Translations under genes and position numbers: made by a program
Shown: positions 53,564-61,616 of the stretch, one piece after another
Position numbering within the stretch: the first letter of the stretch is position 1
Layout: each line of letters starts with the position of its first letter
Notes under the pieces: generated by a model
The model's database searches: none
The model's input: the letters and a program-made list of their open reading frames with translations, nothing else
Told to the model about the DNA's origin: nothing
NCBI RefSeq assembly: GCF_021026295.1
Contig: NZ_JAJNDA010000019.1
Coordinates: 1-64,000 of the forward strand
DNA: 64,000 nt
Direction of reading: 5' to 3'
Source: Actinomycetospora soli
GTDB lineage: Bacteria > Actinomycetota > Actinomycetes > Mycobacteriales > Pseudonocardiaceae

Positions 53564-54490
53564 ATGACGAGCTCGACGCCGACCCGTCGTCCCGGGCCCC
53601 ACCCGTCCCACCAGCACCAGCCGACCCCGTCCCGGGCGGCGCGACCGGCCGTCCACGGGTGCGGTCACGGCGACACCGGGTCCGCACGGGCCGCCGTGGT
53701 CACCCAGGTCCGCGCCCTGCACGCCGCCCTCGCCGCGTGTCCGGACCTGACGCCCGGCCCACGCACCGACGACCTGTTCGGTCGGCTCGTCGCCCTCGCC
53801 GTCGACCCGTCGGCCGCCCGCGAGGCGGACGCGGTCCTCGGCGACCCCGCCGTCGCGAGCCTCCTGCCGGAGCTGCGCCGCCTCTGCGCCGACGGCGAGT
53901 TCGAGCTCGAGCGACACTGGGCGCAGCGGATCGCGGCGGCCCAGGACCCCGAGGCCGAGCTCGCGCGGTTCCCGTACCACCAGAACTACGTCGACCTGAC
54001 CCGCCTGGAGCACCACGCGGTCTCCGGCCTGGTGCCGCACCGGATCCGGCGGGTGCTGTTCGTCGGGTCGGGCCCGCTCCCCCTCACCTCGATGCTCTTG
54101 GCCGACACGTACGGCTGCGCGGTCGACAACCTCGACCACGCCCCCGAGGCGGTCGCCCTGAGCACCGCGCTCGCCCGACGGCTCGGGCGCACCGGGCTGC
54201 GCTTCGACGTGGGCGACGTCCTCGACCGCCACGACCTCGACCACGACCTCGTCTACCTCGCGGCCCTCGCCGGCCTCGACCCCGACGCGAAGCTCGCCCT
54301 GCTCTCCCACCTCGCGCGCACCCTGGCGCCGGGCACGCTCGTCCTCGCCCGCAGCGCCCACTCCCTGCGCGGGCTGCTCTACCCGGTGCTCGACCCGCAC
54401 GACCTGCCCGGGATGGACACGCTCTCGGTGGTCCACCCCTTCACCGACGTCGTCAACTCGGTGCTCGTGGCCCGCGTCAGAGGCGCGTGA
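53564..54490 (+). CDS. Nicotianamine-synthase-family enzyme (metallophore biosynthesis)
   Basis: 308 aa from ATG 53564 with GGAGG 12 bases before. The N-terminal ~40 residues are His-rich (HPSHQHQ, HGCGHGD). The rest follows plant and archaeal nicotianamine synthases: RFPYHQNYVDLTRLEHHAV (catalytic Tyr/Glu region), RRVLFVGSGPLPLTSMLLA (SAM-binding motif, about 164-182), VDNLDHAPEAVALS, and the ending HPFTDVVNSVLVARV. The family joins aminobutyrate units from SAM to an amino acid or to each other, giving nicotianamine or opine-type precursors that chelate Zn, Ni, Co or Cu. No CntM-like dehydrogenase or exporter is adjacent. Control by the divergent ArsR predicts response to metal. Confidence 0.88.
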   Translation: MTSSTPTRRPGPHPSHQHQPTPSRAARPAVHGCGHGDTGSARAAVVTQVRALHAALAACPDLTPGPRTDDLFGRLVALAVDPSAAREADAVLGDPAVASLLPELRRLCADGEFELERHWAQRIAAAQDPEAELARFPYHQNYVDLTRLEHHAVSGLVPHRIRRVLFVGSGPLPLTSMLLADTYGCAVDNLDHAPEAVALSTALARRLGRTGLRFDVGDVLDRHDLDHDLVYLAALAGLDPDAKLALLSHLARTLAPGTLVLARSAHSLRGLLYPVLDPHDLPGMDTLSVVHPFTDVVNSVLVARVRGA

Positions 54491-54764
54491 GCCGGCGCCG
54501 GTTGCCGCGGACGGTGCGGTGCACCGGGGCGAGCACGTCGCCGACGTAGCGGGCGACGTCGCTCGGCGGCCGGGTCACGGCGATGCGGCCGGCCTCGGTG
54601 AACGCCGTCGCCTTCTCGGTCACCATCCGCCGCAGCTCCCGGCGCTCCTTCGGGCCCGGCGGGCGCCCGCTCGCGACGATCCGCGCCGTCCGCAGTCCGA
54701 TCACGATCGGCGCGGACACCGAGATCTCGACGAGCTGCAGCCACGGTCGCACCCATCCACGCAT
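54477..54764 (-). CDS. Small basic membrane-associated protein, function unknown
   Basis: 95 aa from ATG 54764; its 3' end overlaps the NAS-like gene by 14 bases tail to tail. The N-terminus MRGWVRPWLQLVEISVSAPIVIGLRTARIVASG is amphipathic or membrane-seeking. The remainder is strongly basic and helical (PPGPKERRELRRMVTEKATAFTEAGRIAV..., HRTVRGNRRRLTRL), faintly like phasins. No domain recognised. Confidence 0.6.
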   Translation of the reverse strand: MRGWVRPWLQLVEISVSAPIVIGLRTARIVASGRPPGPKERRELRRMVTEKATAFTEAGRIAVTRPPSDVARYVGDVLAPVHRTVRGNRRRLTRL

Positions 54765-54784
54765 GCCCCCGACGCTACGTGCCG

Positions 54785-55534
54785 TCACCGACGCAGCTCC
54801 GCCACGAGCGGCCGGTGGTCGGACACCGACACCTCGGGCGCCGCGGCGGACACCACGCCCAGCCCCCGGACGAGCACGTGGTCGATCGCGCCCGCACCCG
54901 ACGTCGGGAAGGAGCCCACGGAGGTGAGGGCCCCGAGGGGCCCGACGTCGGCGCGGTTGAGGTCCCCCAGCACGACGACGGGTCCGGGCTCTCCGGCCGC
55001 GACCCCGGCCAGCGCCCGCAGCTGCGGCCCGGCGGTCCCGTTCAGCCCGAGGTGCGCGTTCACGACGACGAGTCCGCCGAGGTCGACGCGCTGGTAGCCG
55101 CGCTGCTCGTCGCGGCGGTCGGGGGCGAACAGGGTCGTGGACGCGGCGGCGACGGGGAGGCGGCTGAGCACCCCGAGCCCGTAGGTCACGTCCCCGCGGT
55201 CCGCGCACGGCCGGCGCAGCGCGGCGTTGACGGGGGCCGCGTCCTCGTCCGGCGTCGGGACGACGGGCCCGGGCACCGCCGTGTACGCCAGCCCCCGCGC
55301 CCGCAGCAGCGCGGCCAGCCCGGTCACCTCCGCGGCGCAGATCTCCTGCAGGCCCACGACGTCGGGTCGGTGCGCGGCGATCACGGGCGCCCAGTCGGCG
55401 GGGTCGGACCGTGAGGTGAGGACGTTCCAGGTCATCACGCGCAGCGGCTCGCCCACCGGCGCGGGCGCTGGCGCCGCCGCCGTGCCGCACCCGCCGAGCA
55501 GGAGGACGACCAGCAGCACGGACCGGGCCAGCAC
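54785..55534 (-). CDS. Endonuclease/exonuclease/phosphatase-family lipoprotein
   Basis: 249 aa from GTG 55534, chosen because it yields a lipoprotein signal (VLARSVLLVVLLLGGC, lipobox LGGC); the frame is open further upstream. EEP-fold motifs: LRVMTWNVLT, VVGLQEI (metal Glu), VVVNAHLGLNG, VVVLGDLNRADVG and AIDHVLVRG...VSVSDHRPLVAEL, all catalytic residues present. Being anchored outside the cell, it may be a secreted nuclease, phosphodiesterase or sphingomyelinase-like enzyme. Divergent from the SnoaL-like gene at 55590. Confidence 0.82.
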   Translation of the reverse strand: MLARSVLLVVLLLGGCGTAAAPAPAPVGEPLRVMTWNVLTSRSDPADWAPVIAAHRPDVVGLQEICAAEVTGLAALLRARGLAYTAVPGPVVPTPDEDAAPVNAALRRPCADRGDVTYGLGVLSRLPVAAASTTLFAPDRRDEQRGYQRVDLGGLVVVNAHLGLNGTAGPQLRALAGVAAGEPGPVVVLGDLNRADVGPLGALTSVGSFPTSGAGAIDHVLVRGLGVVSAAAPEVSVSDHRPLVAELRR

Positions 55535-55589
55535 GACGAGCAGTGTCGCGGAGGGTCGCGAGCGCCGCGGTGTGGGCCAGGGTGGACCG

Positions 55590-55973
55590 ATGAGCACCCT
55601 CCAGGCACGGCTGCGCGAGATGTTCACGCGCATGGTCGAGGCGAAGGACGCCTCCCTCGTCGACGAGTTCTACGACCCCGGGTTCGAGCTCCACACCAAC
55701 GGCGCGGTCCAGGACCTCGCGGCCTTCCGTGCCGGCCACGAGCGCGTCTACCCCACCGCCATCACCTACGCGGTCGAGTACGACGACGAGGCCTGGATCG
55801 AGTCCGGCGACCGCCTCGCGGGCCGCGTCTGGATCACCACGACGATGCCGGGCGAGCGACCGACCCGGATCGAGGTCGTACTGCTGGCGGGCTACCGCGA
55901 CGGCCGGATCCACTGGCTCAAGGAGCTCACCTGGCCGGACTGGCGGCGGATGGGCGAGTTCGCGGAGTACTGA
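55590..55973 (+). CDS. SnoaL/NTF2-like fold protein
   Basis: 127 aa from ATG 55590. The cone-shaped NTF2/SnoaL pattern is visible: REMFTRMVEAKDASLVDEFYDPGFELHTNGAVQDLAAFRAGHERVYPTAITYAVEYDDEAWIESGDRLAGRVWITTTMPGERPTRIEVVLLAGYRDGRIHWLKELTWPDW. Such proteins act as cyclases, isomerases or hydrolases, or bind small ligands. Nothing nearby fixes a substrate; the following gene starts 89 bases on. Confidence 0.8.
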   Translation: MSTLQARLREMFTRMVEAKDASLVDEFYDPGFELHTNGAVQDLAAFRAGHERVYPTAITYAVEYDDEAWIESGDRLAGRVWITTTMPGERPTRIEVVLLAGYRDGRIHWLKELTWPDWRRMGEFAEY

Positions 55974-56061
55974 CCTTCCACCGGGCGGACGGATCCTGGT
56001 GCGTGTCGGGCCCCTCGCCTACGGTGACCGCGCCCAGGGCACCCCGTCGGGAAGGTCACCG

Positions 56062-57384
56062 ATGTCCGATCAGCGCCAGGTGCGCCGCGTGCTCGGCGCG
56101 AGCCTCGTCGGCACCACCATCGAGTGGTACGACTTCTTCATCTACGCCTCGGCCTCCGGCCTGGTGTTCGGGCAGCTGTTCTTCTCCCCGCTCGGGCCGA
56201 CGGCGGGGCTGTTCGCCTCGTTCGCGACGATCGGCGTGAGCTTCGTCGTCCGTCCCTTCGGCGGGATCCTGGCCGGGCACCTCGGCGACCGCTTCGGGCG
56301 CCGCGGGGTGCTCGTGGCGACGCTGCTGCTGATGGGCGTCTCGACCGTCGGCGTCGGCCTGCTGCCCACCTACGCCTCGATCGGCGCGGCCGCGCCGGTC
56401 CTGCTCGTCGTCCTGCGCCTGCTCCAGGGTGTGTCGGCCGGCGGCGAGTGGGGCGGGGCCGCGCTGATGTCGGTGGAGCACGCGCCGCACGGCAAGCGCG
56501 GCTACTACGGGTCGTTCCCGCAGCTCGGGGTGCCGATCGGGCTGCTGATCGCGAACGGCGTGTTCTTCACGGTCTCCGGGCTCACCACCCGCGAGCAGTT
56601 CCTCTCCTGGGGCTGGCGCCTGCCGTTCCTGCTCTCGATCGTGCTGATCGCCGTCGGCTTCGTGATCCGGTACCGGGTCGACGAGAGCCCCGTCTTCGAC
56701 GAGCTGCGCCGCCGGCGGGCCCGGCGCTCGGCCCCGCTGGGTGTGGTGCTGCGCCGCCACCCCCGCGAGCTGCTCGTCGGGATCGGTCTCTTCATGGCGA
56801 ACAACATGGCGGGCTACCTGCTGATCGCCTTCATCACCGCCTACGGCACCCGCACGCTCGGGCTCTCGACGGCGACGATGCTGCTGATCGGGATCGCCGG
56901 GGCGGTCTCGTGGGGGTTCGCGACGCTGTACGCCGCCCGCTGGTCCGACCGGGTCGGCCGCAAGCGGGTCTACCTCGTGGGCACGCTCGCGCTGCTGGTC
57001 TGGGCGTTCCCGCTGTTCCTGCTGCTGGACACCGCGAACGTCGGCCTGATGGTGCTCGCCGTCGTCGTCTTCGGGATCCCGCTGGGCCTGACCTACGGCC
57101 AGCAGTCCGCGACCTACGCGGAGATGTTCCCCGCCGCCGTCCGCTACAGCGGCGCGTCCCTGGCCTACGCCCTGGGCGCGGTGCTCGGCGGGGCCTTCGC
57201 GCCACTGCTCTCGGCGTACCTGGTCGAGGTCACCGGCACCTCGCTGTCGGTGTCGGGGTACATCGCGGTGCTGTCGCTGATCACCCTCGCCGCGGTGCTC
57301 GCGTTGCGCGAGCGGCCCGCCGCCGAGCGGGAGGCGTTCGTCGACGGCACCTCCGACGACGAGGCGGTGCGCGCGCAGGCGTGA
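56062..57384 (+). CDS. MFS transporter of the metabolite:H+ symporter (MHS) family
   Basis: 440 aa from ATG 56062 (GAAGG upstream). Twelve membrane helices. The N-terminus ASLVGTTIEWYDFFIYASASGLVFGQLFF and loop GHLGDRFGRRGVLVATLLLMGVSTVGVGLLPTY are hallmarks of MHS symporters (ShiA, KgtP, ProP); LRLLQGVSAGGEWGGAALMSVEHAP and WSDRVGRKRVYLVG repeat the MFS signatures. It imports a carboxylate, betaine or aromatic acid with protons; the ligand is not predictable. Confidence 0.92.
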   Translation: MSDQRQVRRVLGASLVGTTIEWYDFFIYASASGLVFGQLFFSPLGPTAGLFASFATIGVSFVVRPFGGILAGHLGDRFGRRGVLVATLLLMGVSTVGVGLLPTYASIGAAAPVLLVVLRLLQGVSAGGEWGGAALMSVEHAPHGKRGYYGSFPQLGVPIGLLIANGVFFTVSGLTTREQFLSWGWRLPFLLSIVLIAVGFVIRYRVDESPVFDELRRRRARRSAPLGVVLRRHPRELLVGIGLFMANNMAGYLLIAFITAYGTRTLGLSTATMLLIGIAGAVSWGFATLYAARWSDRVGRKRVYLVGTLALLVWAFPLFLLLDTANVGLMVLAVVVFGIPLGLTYGQQSATYAEMFPAAVRYSGASLAYALGAVLGGAFAPLLSAYLVEVTGTSLSVSGYIAVLSLITLAAVLALRERPAAEREAFVDGTSDDEAVRAQA

Positions 57385-57451
57385 GGGCTTGACCTCGACC
57401 GCGGTTCAGGGTGGAGCGTGCGCGCCGTCCGTACGACGCCGGGAGGCCGCG

Positions 57452-58084
57452 ATGACCACACCACCGAGCACGTTCGACGAGGCGTACCGCACCGGGGAAC
57501 CGCCGTGGGTGATCGGCGGGCCGCAGCCCGCGGTGGTCGAGCTCGAGCGGGCCGGCGGCATCGTCGGGCCGGTCCTCGACCTCGGCTGCGGGGCCGGCGA
57601 GCACGCCCTGCTGCTCGCCCGGCAGGGCTACGACGTCCTCGCCGCCGACGCCTCCCCCACCGCGGTCGAGCAGGCCCGGGACCGGGCGCGGGCGGCGGGG
57701 GTGGACGTGTCGTTCGTCGTCGCCGACGCCTTCGACCCGGCCGGGCTGGGGCGCTTCGCCACCGTGCTCGACAGCGCCCTGTTCCACGTCTTCGACCCCG
57801 CCGACCAGGCCCGCTACGCACGCGCCCTGACCGGGGTGGTCGAGCCGGGCGGCCGGGTGATCGTCCTCGCGCTCTCGACGCGCGGACCGGGCTTCGGGCC
57901 GCAGATCGACGACGACGCCGTCGCCGCGGCCTTCCGGGCGCCGGACTGGCAGGTCGAGGACCTCCGCCCGAGCACCTACCGCGGGCGGGTGACGCACCCC
58001 GACCAGGAGGCGGGCACGGGAGCGCGGGTGGGCGAGCTCGTCGACCTCCCGGCGGTGCTCGCGCGGGTCCGGCGCGCGGGCTGA
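57452..58084 (+). CDS. SAM-dependent methyltransferase (class I, TehB/TPMT-like)
   Basis: 210 aa from ATG 57452 with GGGAGG 6 bases before. PPWVIGGPQPAVVELERAGGIVGPVLDLGCGAGEHALLLARQGYDVLAADASPTAVEQARDRA is the motif I-II region. The short substrate part FATVLDSALFHVFDPADQARYARAL and a C-terminus with few extra elements suit small-molecule methyltransferases that act on thiols or oxyanions such as tellurite or selenite (TehB-like). Acceptor unknown. Confidence 0.87.
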   Translation: MTTPPSTFDEAYRTGEPPWVIGGPQPAVVELERAGGIVGPVLDLGCGAGEHALLLARQGYDVLAADASPTAVEQARDRARAAGVDVSFVVADAFDPAGLGRFATVLDSALFHVFDPADQARYARALTGVVEPGGRVIVLALSTRGPGFGPQIDDDAVAAAFRAPDWQVEDLRPSTYRGRVTHPDQEAGTGARVGELVDLPAVLARVRRAG

Positions 58085-58130
58085 GACGCTTCGCCCCGCA
58101 TCGAACCGTGGTCGGGCCACACTGGCGCCC

Positions 58131-58901
58131 GTGACCGCGTTCGCCGCCCTGCACCGCCCCGGGGACCCGTTCGTCCTGCCGAACGCGTGGGACGTCGGGT
58201 CCGCGCAGGCGCTGGCCGCGGCCGGCTTCCCCGCGGTGGGCACCACCAGCCTCGGGGTCGCCGCCTCGCACGGGCTCGTGGACGCCACCCGCGCGGCCGG
58301 CGCCGCGACCGTCGCCCTGGTCGCCGAACTCCGCCGGGCCCTGCCCGCGCTCCTCGTCACCGTCGATCTCGAGGACGGGTTCGAGGACGACCCGGCCGCC
58401 GTCGGCGACCTCGTCGCGTCCCTCGACGTGCACGGCGTCAACCTGGAGGACGCCACGGACGGCGTCCTCGTCGATCCGGCCCGCCACGAGGCGCGGATCC
58501 GCGCGGTGCGGGAGCGGGCGCCGGGCGTCTTCGTCAACGCCCGGACCGACGTGCTGTGGCTGCGGGCCGGCACGCCCGAGGACGCGCTCGCCCGGGTGCG
58601 GCGCTACGCCGACGCCGGGGCGGACGGGGTCTTCGTCCCCGGCGCGCTCGACGCCGCGACGATCGGGCGTCTCACCGCCGGGGTCGACCGGCCGGTCAAC
58701 GTCCTCGCGTCCCCCACACTCGACCGCACCCGGCTCGCCGAGCTCGGGGTGGCCCGGATCAGCACCGGCTCCCTGCTCTACCGCGCGGCCGTGCACCGCA
58801 CGATCGACGCGGCGACGGCCGTCCGCGACGGCCGCCGGCCGGGCGACGCGGTGCCCTACGCCGAGGTCCAGGCGTGGAGTCAGATCTCCTCGAGCTCGTA
58901 G
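58131..58901 (+). CDS. Isocitrate lyase / PEP mutase-family protein
   Basis: 256 aa from GTG 58131. TIM-barrel family motifs: LPNAWDVGSAQALAAAGFPAVGTTS, VTVDLEDGFEDDP (metal Asp/Glu), VHGVNLEDATDG, FVNARTDVLWL, ADGVFVPGA. The KKCGH loop of isocitrate lyase is absent, as in the wider group of carboxy-PEP mutases, oxaloacetate hydrolases and 2-methylisocitrate lyase relatives. Reaction not assignable. Its 3' end overlaps a convergent small gene by 22 bases. Confidence 0.85.
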   Translation: MTAFAALHRPGDPFVLPNAWDVGSAQALAAAGFPAVGTTSLGVAASHGLVDATRAAGAATVALVAELRRALPALLVTVDLEDGFEDDPAAVGDLVASLDVHGVNLEDATDGVLVDPARHEARIRAVRERAPGVFVNARTDVLWLRAGTPEDALARVRRYADAGADGVFVPGALDAATIGRLTAGVDRPVNVLASPTLDRTRLAELGVARISTGSLLYRAAVHRTIDAATAVRDGRRPGDAVPYAEVQAWSQISSSS

Positions 58902-59125
58902 GCGTCGTCGCCGATCCACACCCGCAGGCCCTCGGCGTCGTCGCTGATGGCACCGTCCTCCTCCTCGGAGAGCTCCCGCGACGCGCCCAGGGCCCGCTTC
59001 GAGTAGCGGATCCGGCCGTCCCCGAGGTCCTCCGGGCGGTACTCCCGGGCCAGCACCGACGTCCGTGTCGACGTCGCGAGATAGGCCGCGTTGTCCGCGC
59101 CCACCACGGCGATCCACTCGTTCAT
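58880..59125 (-). CDS. Small acidic protein, function unknown
   Basis: 81 aa from ATG 59125: MNEWIAVVGADNAAYLATST, then RTSVLAREYRPEDLGDG..., SEEEDGAISDDAEGLRVWIGDDAYELEEI. Acidic, beta-rich pattern, no membrane segment. It overlaps the 3' end of the PEP-mutase-like gene. Coding is supported by codon bias and clear start; family not recognised. Confidence 0.55.
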   Translation of the reverse strand: MNEWIAVVGADNAAYLATSTRTSVLAREYRPEDLGDGRIRYSKRALGASRELSEEEDGAISDDAEGLRVWIGDDAYELEEI

Positions 59126-59272
59126 GGCCGGATCCCACCGCGCCCGGCGCTCCCGTCCAAGATCCGCGGACGCGTGCGCATGCTGCACTGGGCCGTTCGT
59201 GCGACCCGCTTCCACGCTCCACCTACCGTGCGTCACCATGTGGCCCGGACCACAGCGGCGAGGAGCGAACCG

Positions 59273-60817
59273 ATGTACGTGACCCAGGGCCTGCACCGGG
59301 CCGCCCACGAGACCCCGGACCTCCCCGCGACCGTGTTCGGCGACCGGACCCGCACCTGGGCGCAGAGCCTCGACCGCGTCGCGCGGCTCGCGGCCGCCCT
59401 GCAGGGCCTGGGCGTGGCGTCCGGCGACCGCGTCGCGATCCTCTCCCTCAACTCGGACCGCTACCACGAGGCCCTGCTCGCGGTGCCCTGGGCGGGCGGG
59501 ATCGTCGTGCCGCTCAACGTGCGGTGGAGCGCGGCCGAGGTCGCCTACGCCCTGACCGACGCCGACGCGCGGGTGCTCCTCGTCGACGACGCCCTCCTGC
59601 CGCTGGTCCCCCGCGTGCGCGCCGAGGCACCCACGCTGCGTCACGTCGTGCACGTCGGCGACGGGCCGACCCCGGAGGGCGCCCTGCCCTCCGAGGGGTT
59701 GGTGGAGGGCCACGACCCGGTGCCCGACGCCCACCGCCGGGGCGACGACCCCTTCGGCGTCTACTACACCGGCGGCACCACGGGCGCGTCCAAGGGCGTC
59801 GTCCTCAGCCACGCGAACCTGCTCGTCTCGGCGCTGGGCATGCTCGCCACCGGCGACGTCATGCGCCCCGGCGGGACGCTGCTCCACGCCGCCCCGATGT
59901 TCCACCTGGCCGACGGCGCGACCTGGCTCGCCCGCACCGTCCTCGGCGGGACGCACGTGATCCTGCCGTCGTTCACCCCCGGCGGGGTCGCCGACGCGAT
60001 CGAGCGGTACCGCATCACCGACGCCCTGCTCGTCCCGACGATGATCCAGATGCTCGTGGACGCCCCGGAGGCCCGCGGGGCCGACCTGACGAGCCTGCGC
60101 CACCTGGTCTACGGGGCCTCCCCGATCTCGGCCGCCGTGCTCGACCGGGCGACCTCGCGCCTGCCCGACTGCGGCTTCGTCCAGGCCTACGGCATGACCG
60201 AGCTCGCGCCGGTCGCCACCCTGCTGCGCCCGGCGGACCACGGCGTGGAGCAGCTGCGTCGGTCGGCCGGACGGGCGGCCCCGCACGCGGAGGTCCGGAT
60301 CGTCGACGCGGACGACCGGGAGGTCCCCCGCGGGACGGTCGGCGAGATCGTCGTCCGCGGCGGGCACGTCATGCAGGGCTACTGGAACCGCCCGGAGGAG
60401 ACCGCGGCCGCCCTGCGCGGCGGCTGGATGCACACCGGGGACGCCGGGTGGATGGACGACGCCGGCTACGTCTTCGTCGTCGACCGCATCAAGGACATGA
60501 TCATCACCGGCGGGGAGAACGTGTACTCCGCCGAGGTGGAGAACGCGTTGGCCGCGCACCCGGCGGTCGCCTCGTGCGCCGTCATCGGGGTGCCCGACGA
60601 CCGCTGGGGCGAGCGGGTGCACGCCGTCGTCGTCCTGCGCGACGGGGTGGCCGCTCCTCCGGCCGACGAGCTGCGCGAGCACGTCGCGGAGCGGATCGCC
60701 CGCTACAAGGCACCACGCTCGGTCGAGTACCTGGAGGCACTCCCGATCTCCGGCGCCGGAAAGATCCTCAAGCGCGAGCTGCGGGCCGCCCGCGCCGCAG
60801 CACCGACGATGGCCTGA
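59273..60817 (+). CDS. Long-chain acyl-CoA synthetase (AMP-binding)
   Basis: 514 aa from ATG 59273 (GAGGAG upstream). ANL-superfamily motifs: P-loop GVYYTGGTTGASKGVVLSH, QAYGMTELAPVATLL, GGWMHTGDAGWMDDAGYVFVVDRIKDMIITGGENVYSAEVENAL and the C-terminal lysine region ISGAGKILKREL. It activates a carboxylic acid with ATP and transfers it to CoA; chain length is not clear, although the family resembles FadD3/medium- to long-chain ligases. Seems monocistronic, converging with the PhyH gene 18 bases further on. Confidence 0.92.
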   Translation: MYVTQGLHRAAHETPDLPATVFGDRTRTWAQSLDRVARLAAALQGLGVASGDRVAILSLNSDRYHEALLAVPWAGGIVVPLNVRWSAAEVAYALTDADARVLLVDDALLPLVPRVRAEAPTLRHVVHVGDGPTPEGALPSEGLVEGHDPVPDAHRRGDDPFGVYYTGGTTGASKGVVLSHANLLVSALGMLATGDVMRPGGTLLHAAPMFHLADGATWLARTVLGGTHVILPSFTPGGVADAIERYRITDALLVPTMIQMLVDAPEARGADLTSLRHLVYGASPISAAVLDRATSRLPDCGFVQAYGMTELAPVATLLRPADHGVEQLRRSAGRAAPHAEVRIVDADDREVPRGTVGEIVVRGGHVMQGYWNRPEETAAALRGGWMHTGDAGWMDDAGYVFVVDRIKDMIITGGENVYSAEVENALAAHPAVASCAVIGVPDDRWGERVHAVVVLRDGVAAPPADELREHVAERIARYKAPRSVEYLEALPISGAGKILKRELRAARAAAPTMA

Positions 60818-60835
60818 CGAGGGCCTGACCCGCCG

Positions 60836-61588
60836 TCAGGACCGCAGCCCGGCGCGGATCGCCGCCGCGACCGGGAACGCCGCGTCGAGGTCCGGCCGAC
60901 CGGCCGGCTCGAGCGGCGGCTGCGCCATCAGCCGGGGCCGGGTCCCGCGGTGCGGCTGCGCGGCGTGCACGAGGAACGGGTGGCAGAGGAACACGTCCCC
61001 GGCCGCGCCGTGCGCCGTGACCACGGGCCGGTGCGCGGACGCCGGCACCACGTCCCGACACACCGCCATCCACTCGCGGCCCGCGTCCCCGGCGTCCGCG
61101 AGGAACGGCGGCACGTCGAGGTGCGACCCGACCCGGATGCGGGTCGGGGCGTCGTCCGGCCCGACGTCGGCGAACAGGAACAGCATCAGCAGCGCCCGGC
61201 CGTCGCTGCGCAGGTTCACCCGCGGCCCGCCGTCCGGGCCGGCGAAGCCGCCCTCGACGTGCCAGCCGTCGTCCCCCGGCTCGTCCGGCGACGGGAACCG
61301 CACCGGGATCGTGCCGAGCCCGGTGCGCGGGGTCCAGCGGCCCGGCCCGACGAGCGCATCGAACGCCTCGTGCAGCACGGGCGCCCGCGCGGCGGCGGCG
61401 AACGGCGGCGTCCCGAAGCCGTCGAGGCGGCGCACCGGGACGGTCCACGTCGACGGGTCGTGCGGGGACTCGGGCAGCGCGGCCCAGATCTCCGCCGCGC
61501 AGGCGTCCGCCACGGTCCGCGGGAACGCCCCGCGGACCGTGACGAACCCGTCGTCGTGGAAGGCCCGGATCTCGGCGTCGGTGAGCAT
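60836..61588 (-). CDS. Phytanoyl-CoA dioxygenase (PhyH)-family protein
   Basis: 250 aa from ATG 61588 (GTG 61591 also possible). The N-terminus TDAEIRAFHDDGFVTVRGAFP is typical of PhyH Fe(II)/2-oxoglutarate oxygenases. The metal triad would be His and Glu in GWHVEGGFAG (HxE in place of the usual HxD) and the distal His in FLCHPFLVHAAQPHRGTRPRL, whose Arg binds 2-oxoglutarate. Substrate unknown. 28 bases downstream of the ppsA stop on the same strand, so possibly cotranscribed. Confidence 0.85.
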   Translation of the reverse strand: MLTDAEIRAFHDDGFVTVRGAFPRTVADACAAEIWAALPESPHDPSTWTVPVRRLDGFGTPPFAAAARAPVLHEAFDALVGPGRWTPRTGLGTIPVRFPSPDEPGDDGWHVEGGFAGPDGGPRVNLRSDGRALLMLFLFADVGPDDAPTRIRVGSHLDVPPFLADAGDAGREWMAVCRDVVPASAHRPVVTAHGAAGDVFLCHPFLVHAAQPHRGTRPRLMAQPPLEPAGRPDLDAAFPVAAAIRAGLRS

Positions 61589-61616
61589 CACCGACCATCC
61601 TGGCCGCGCTGTCGAG

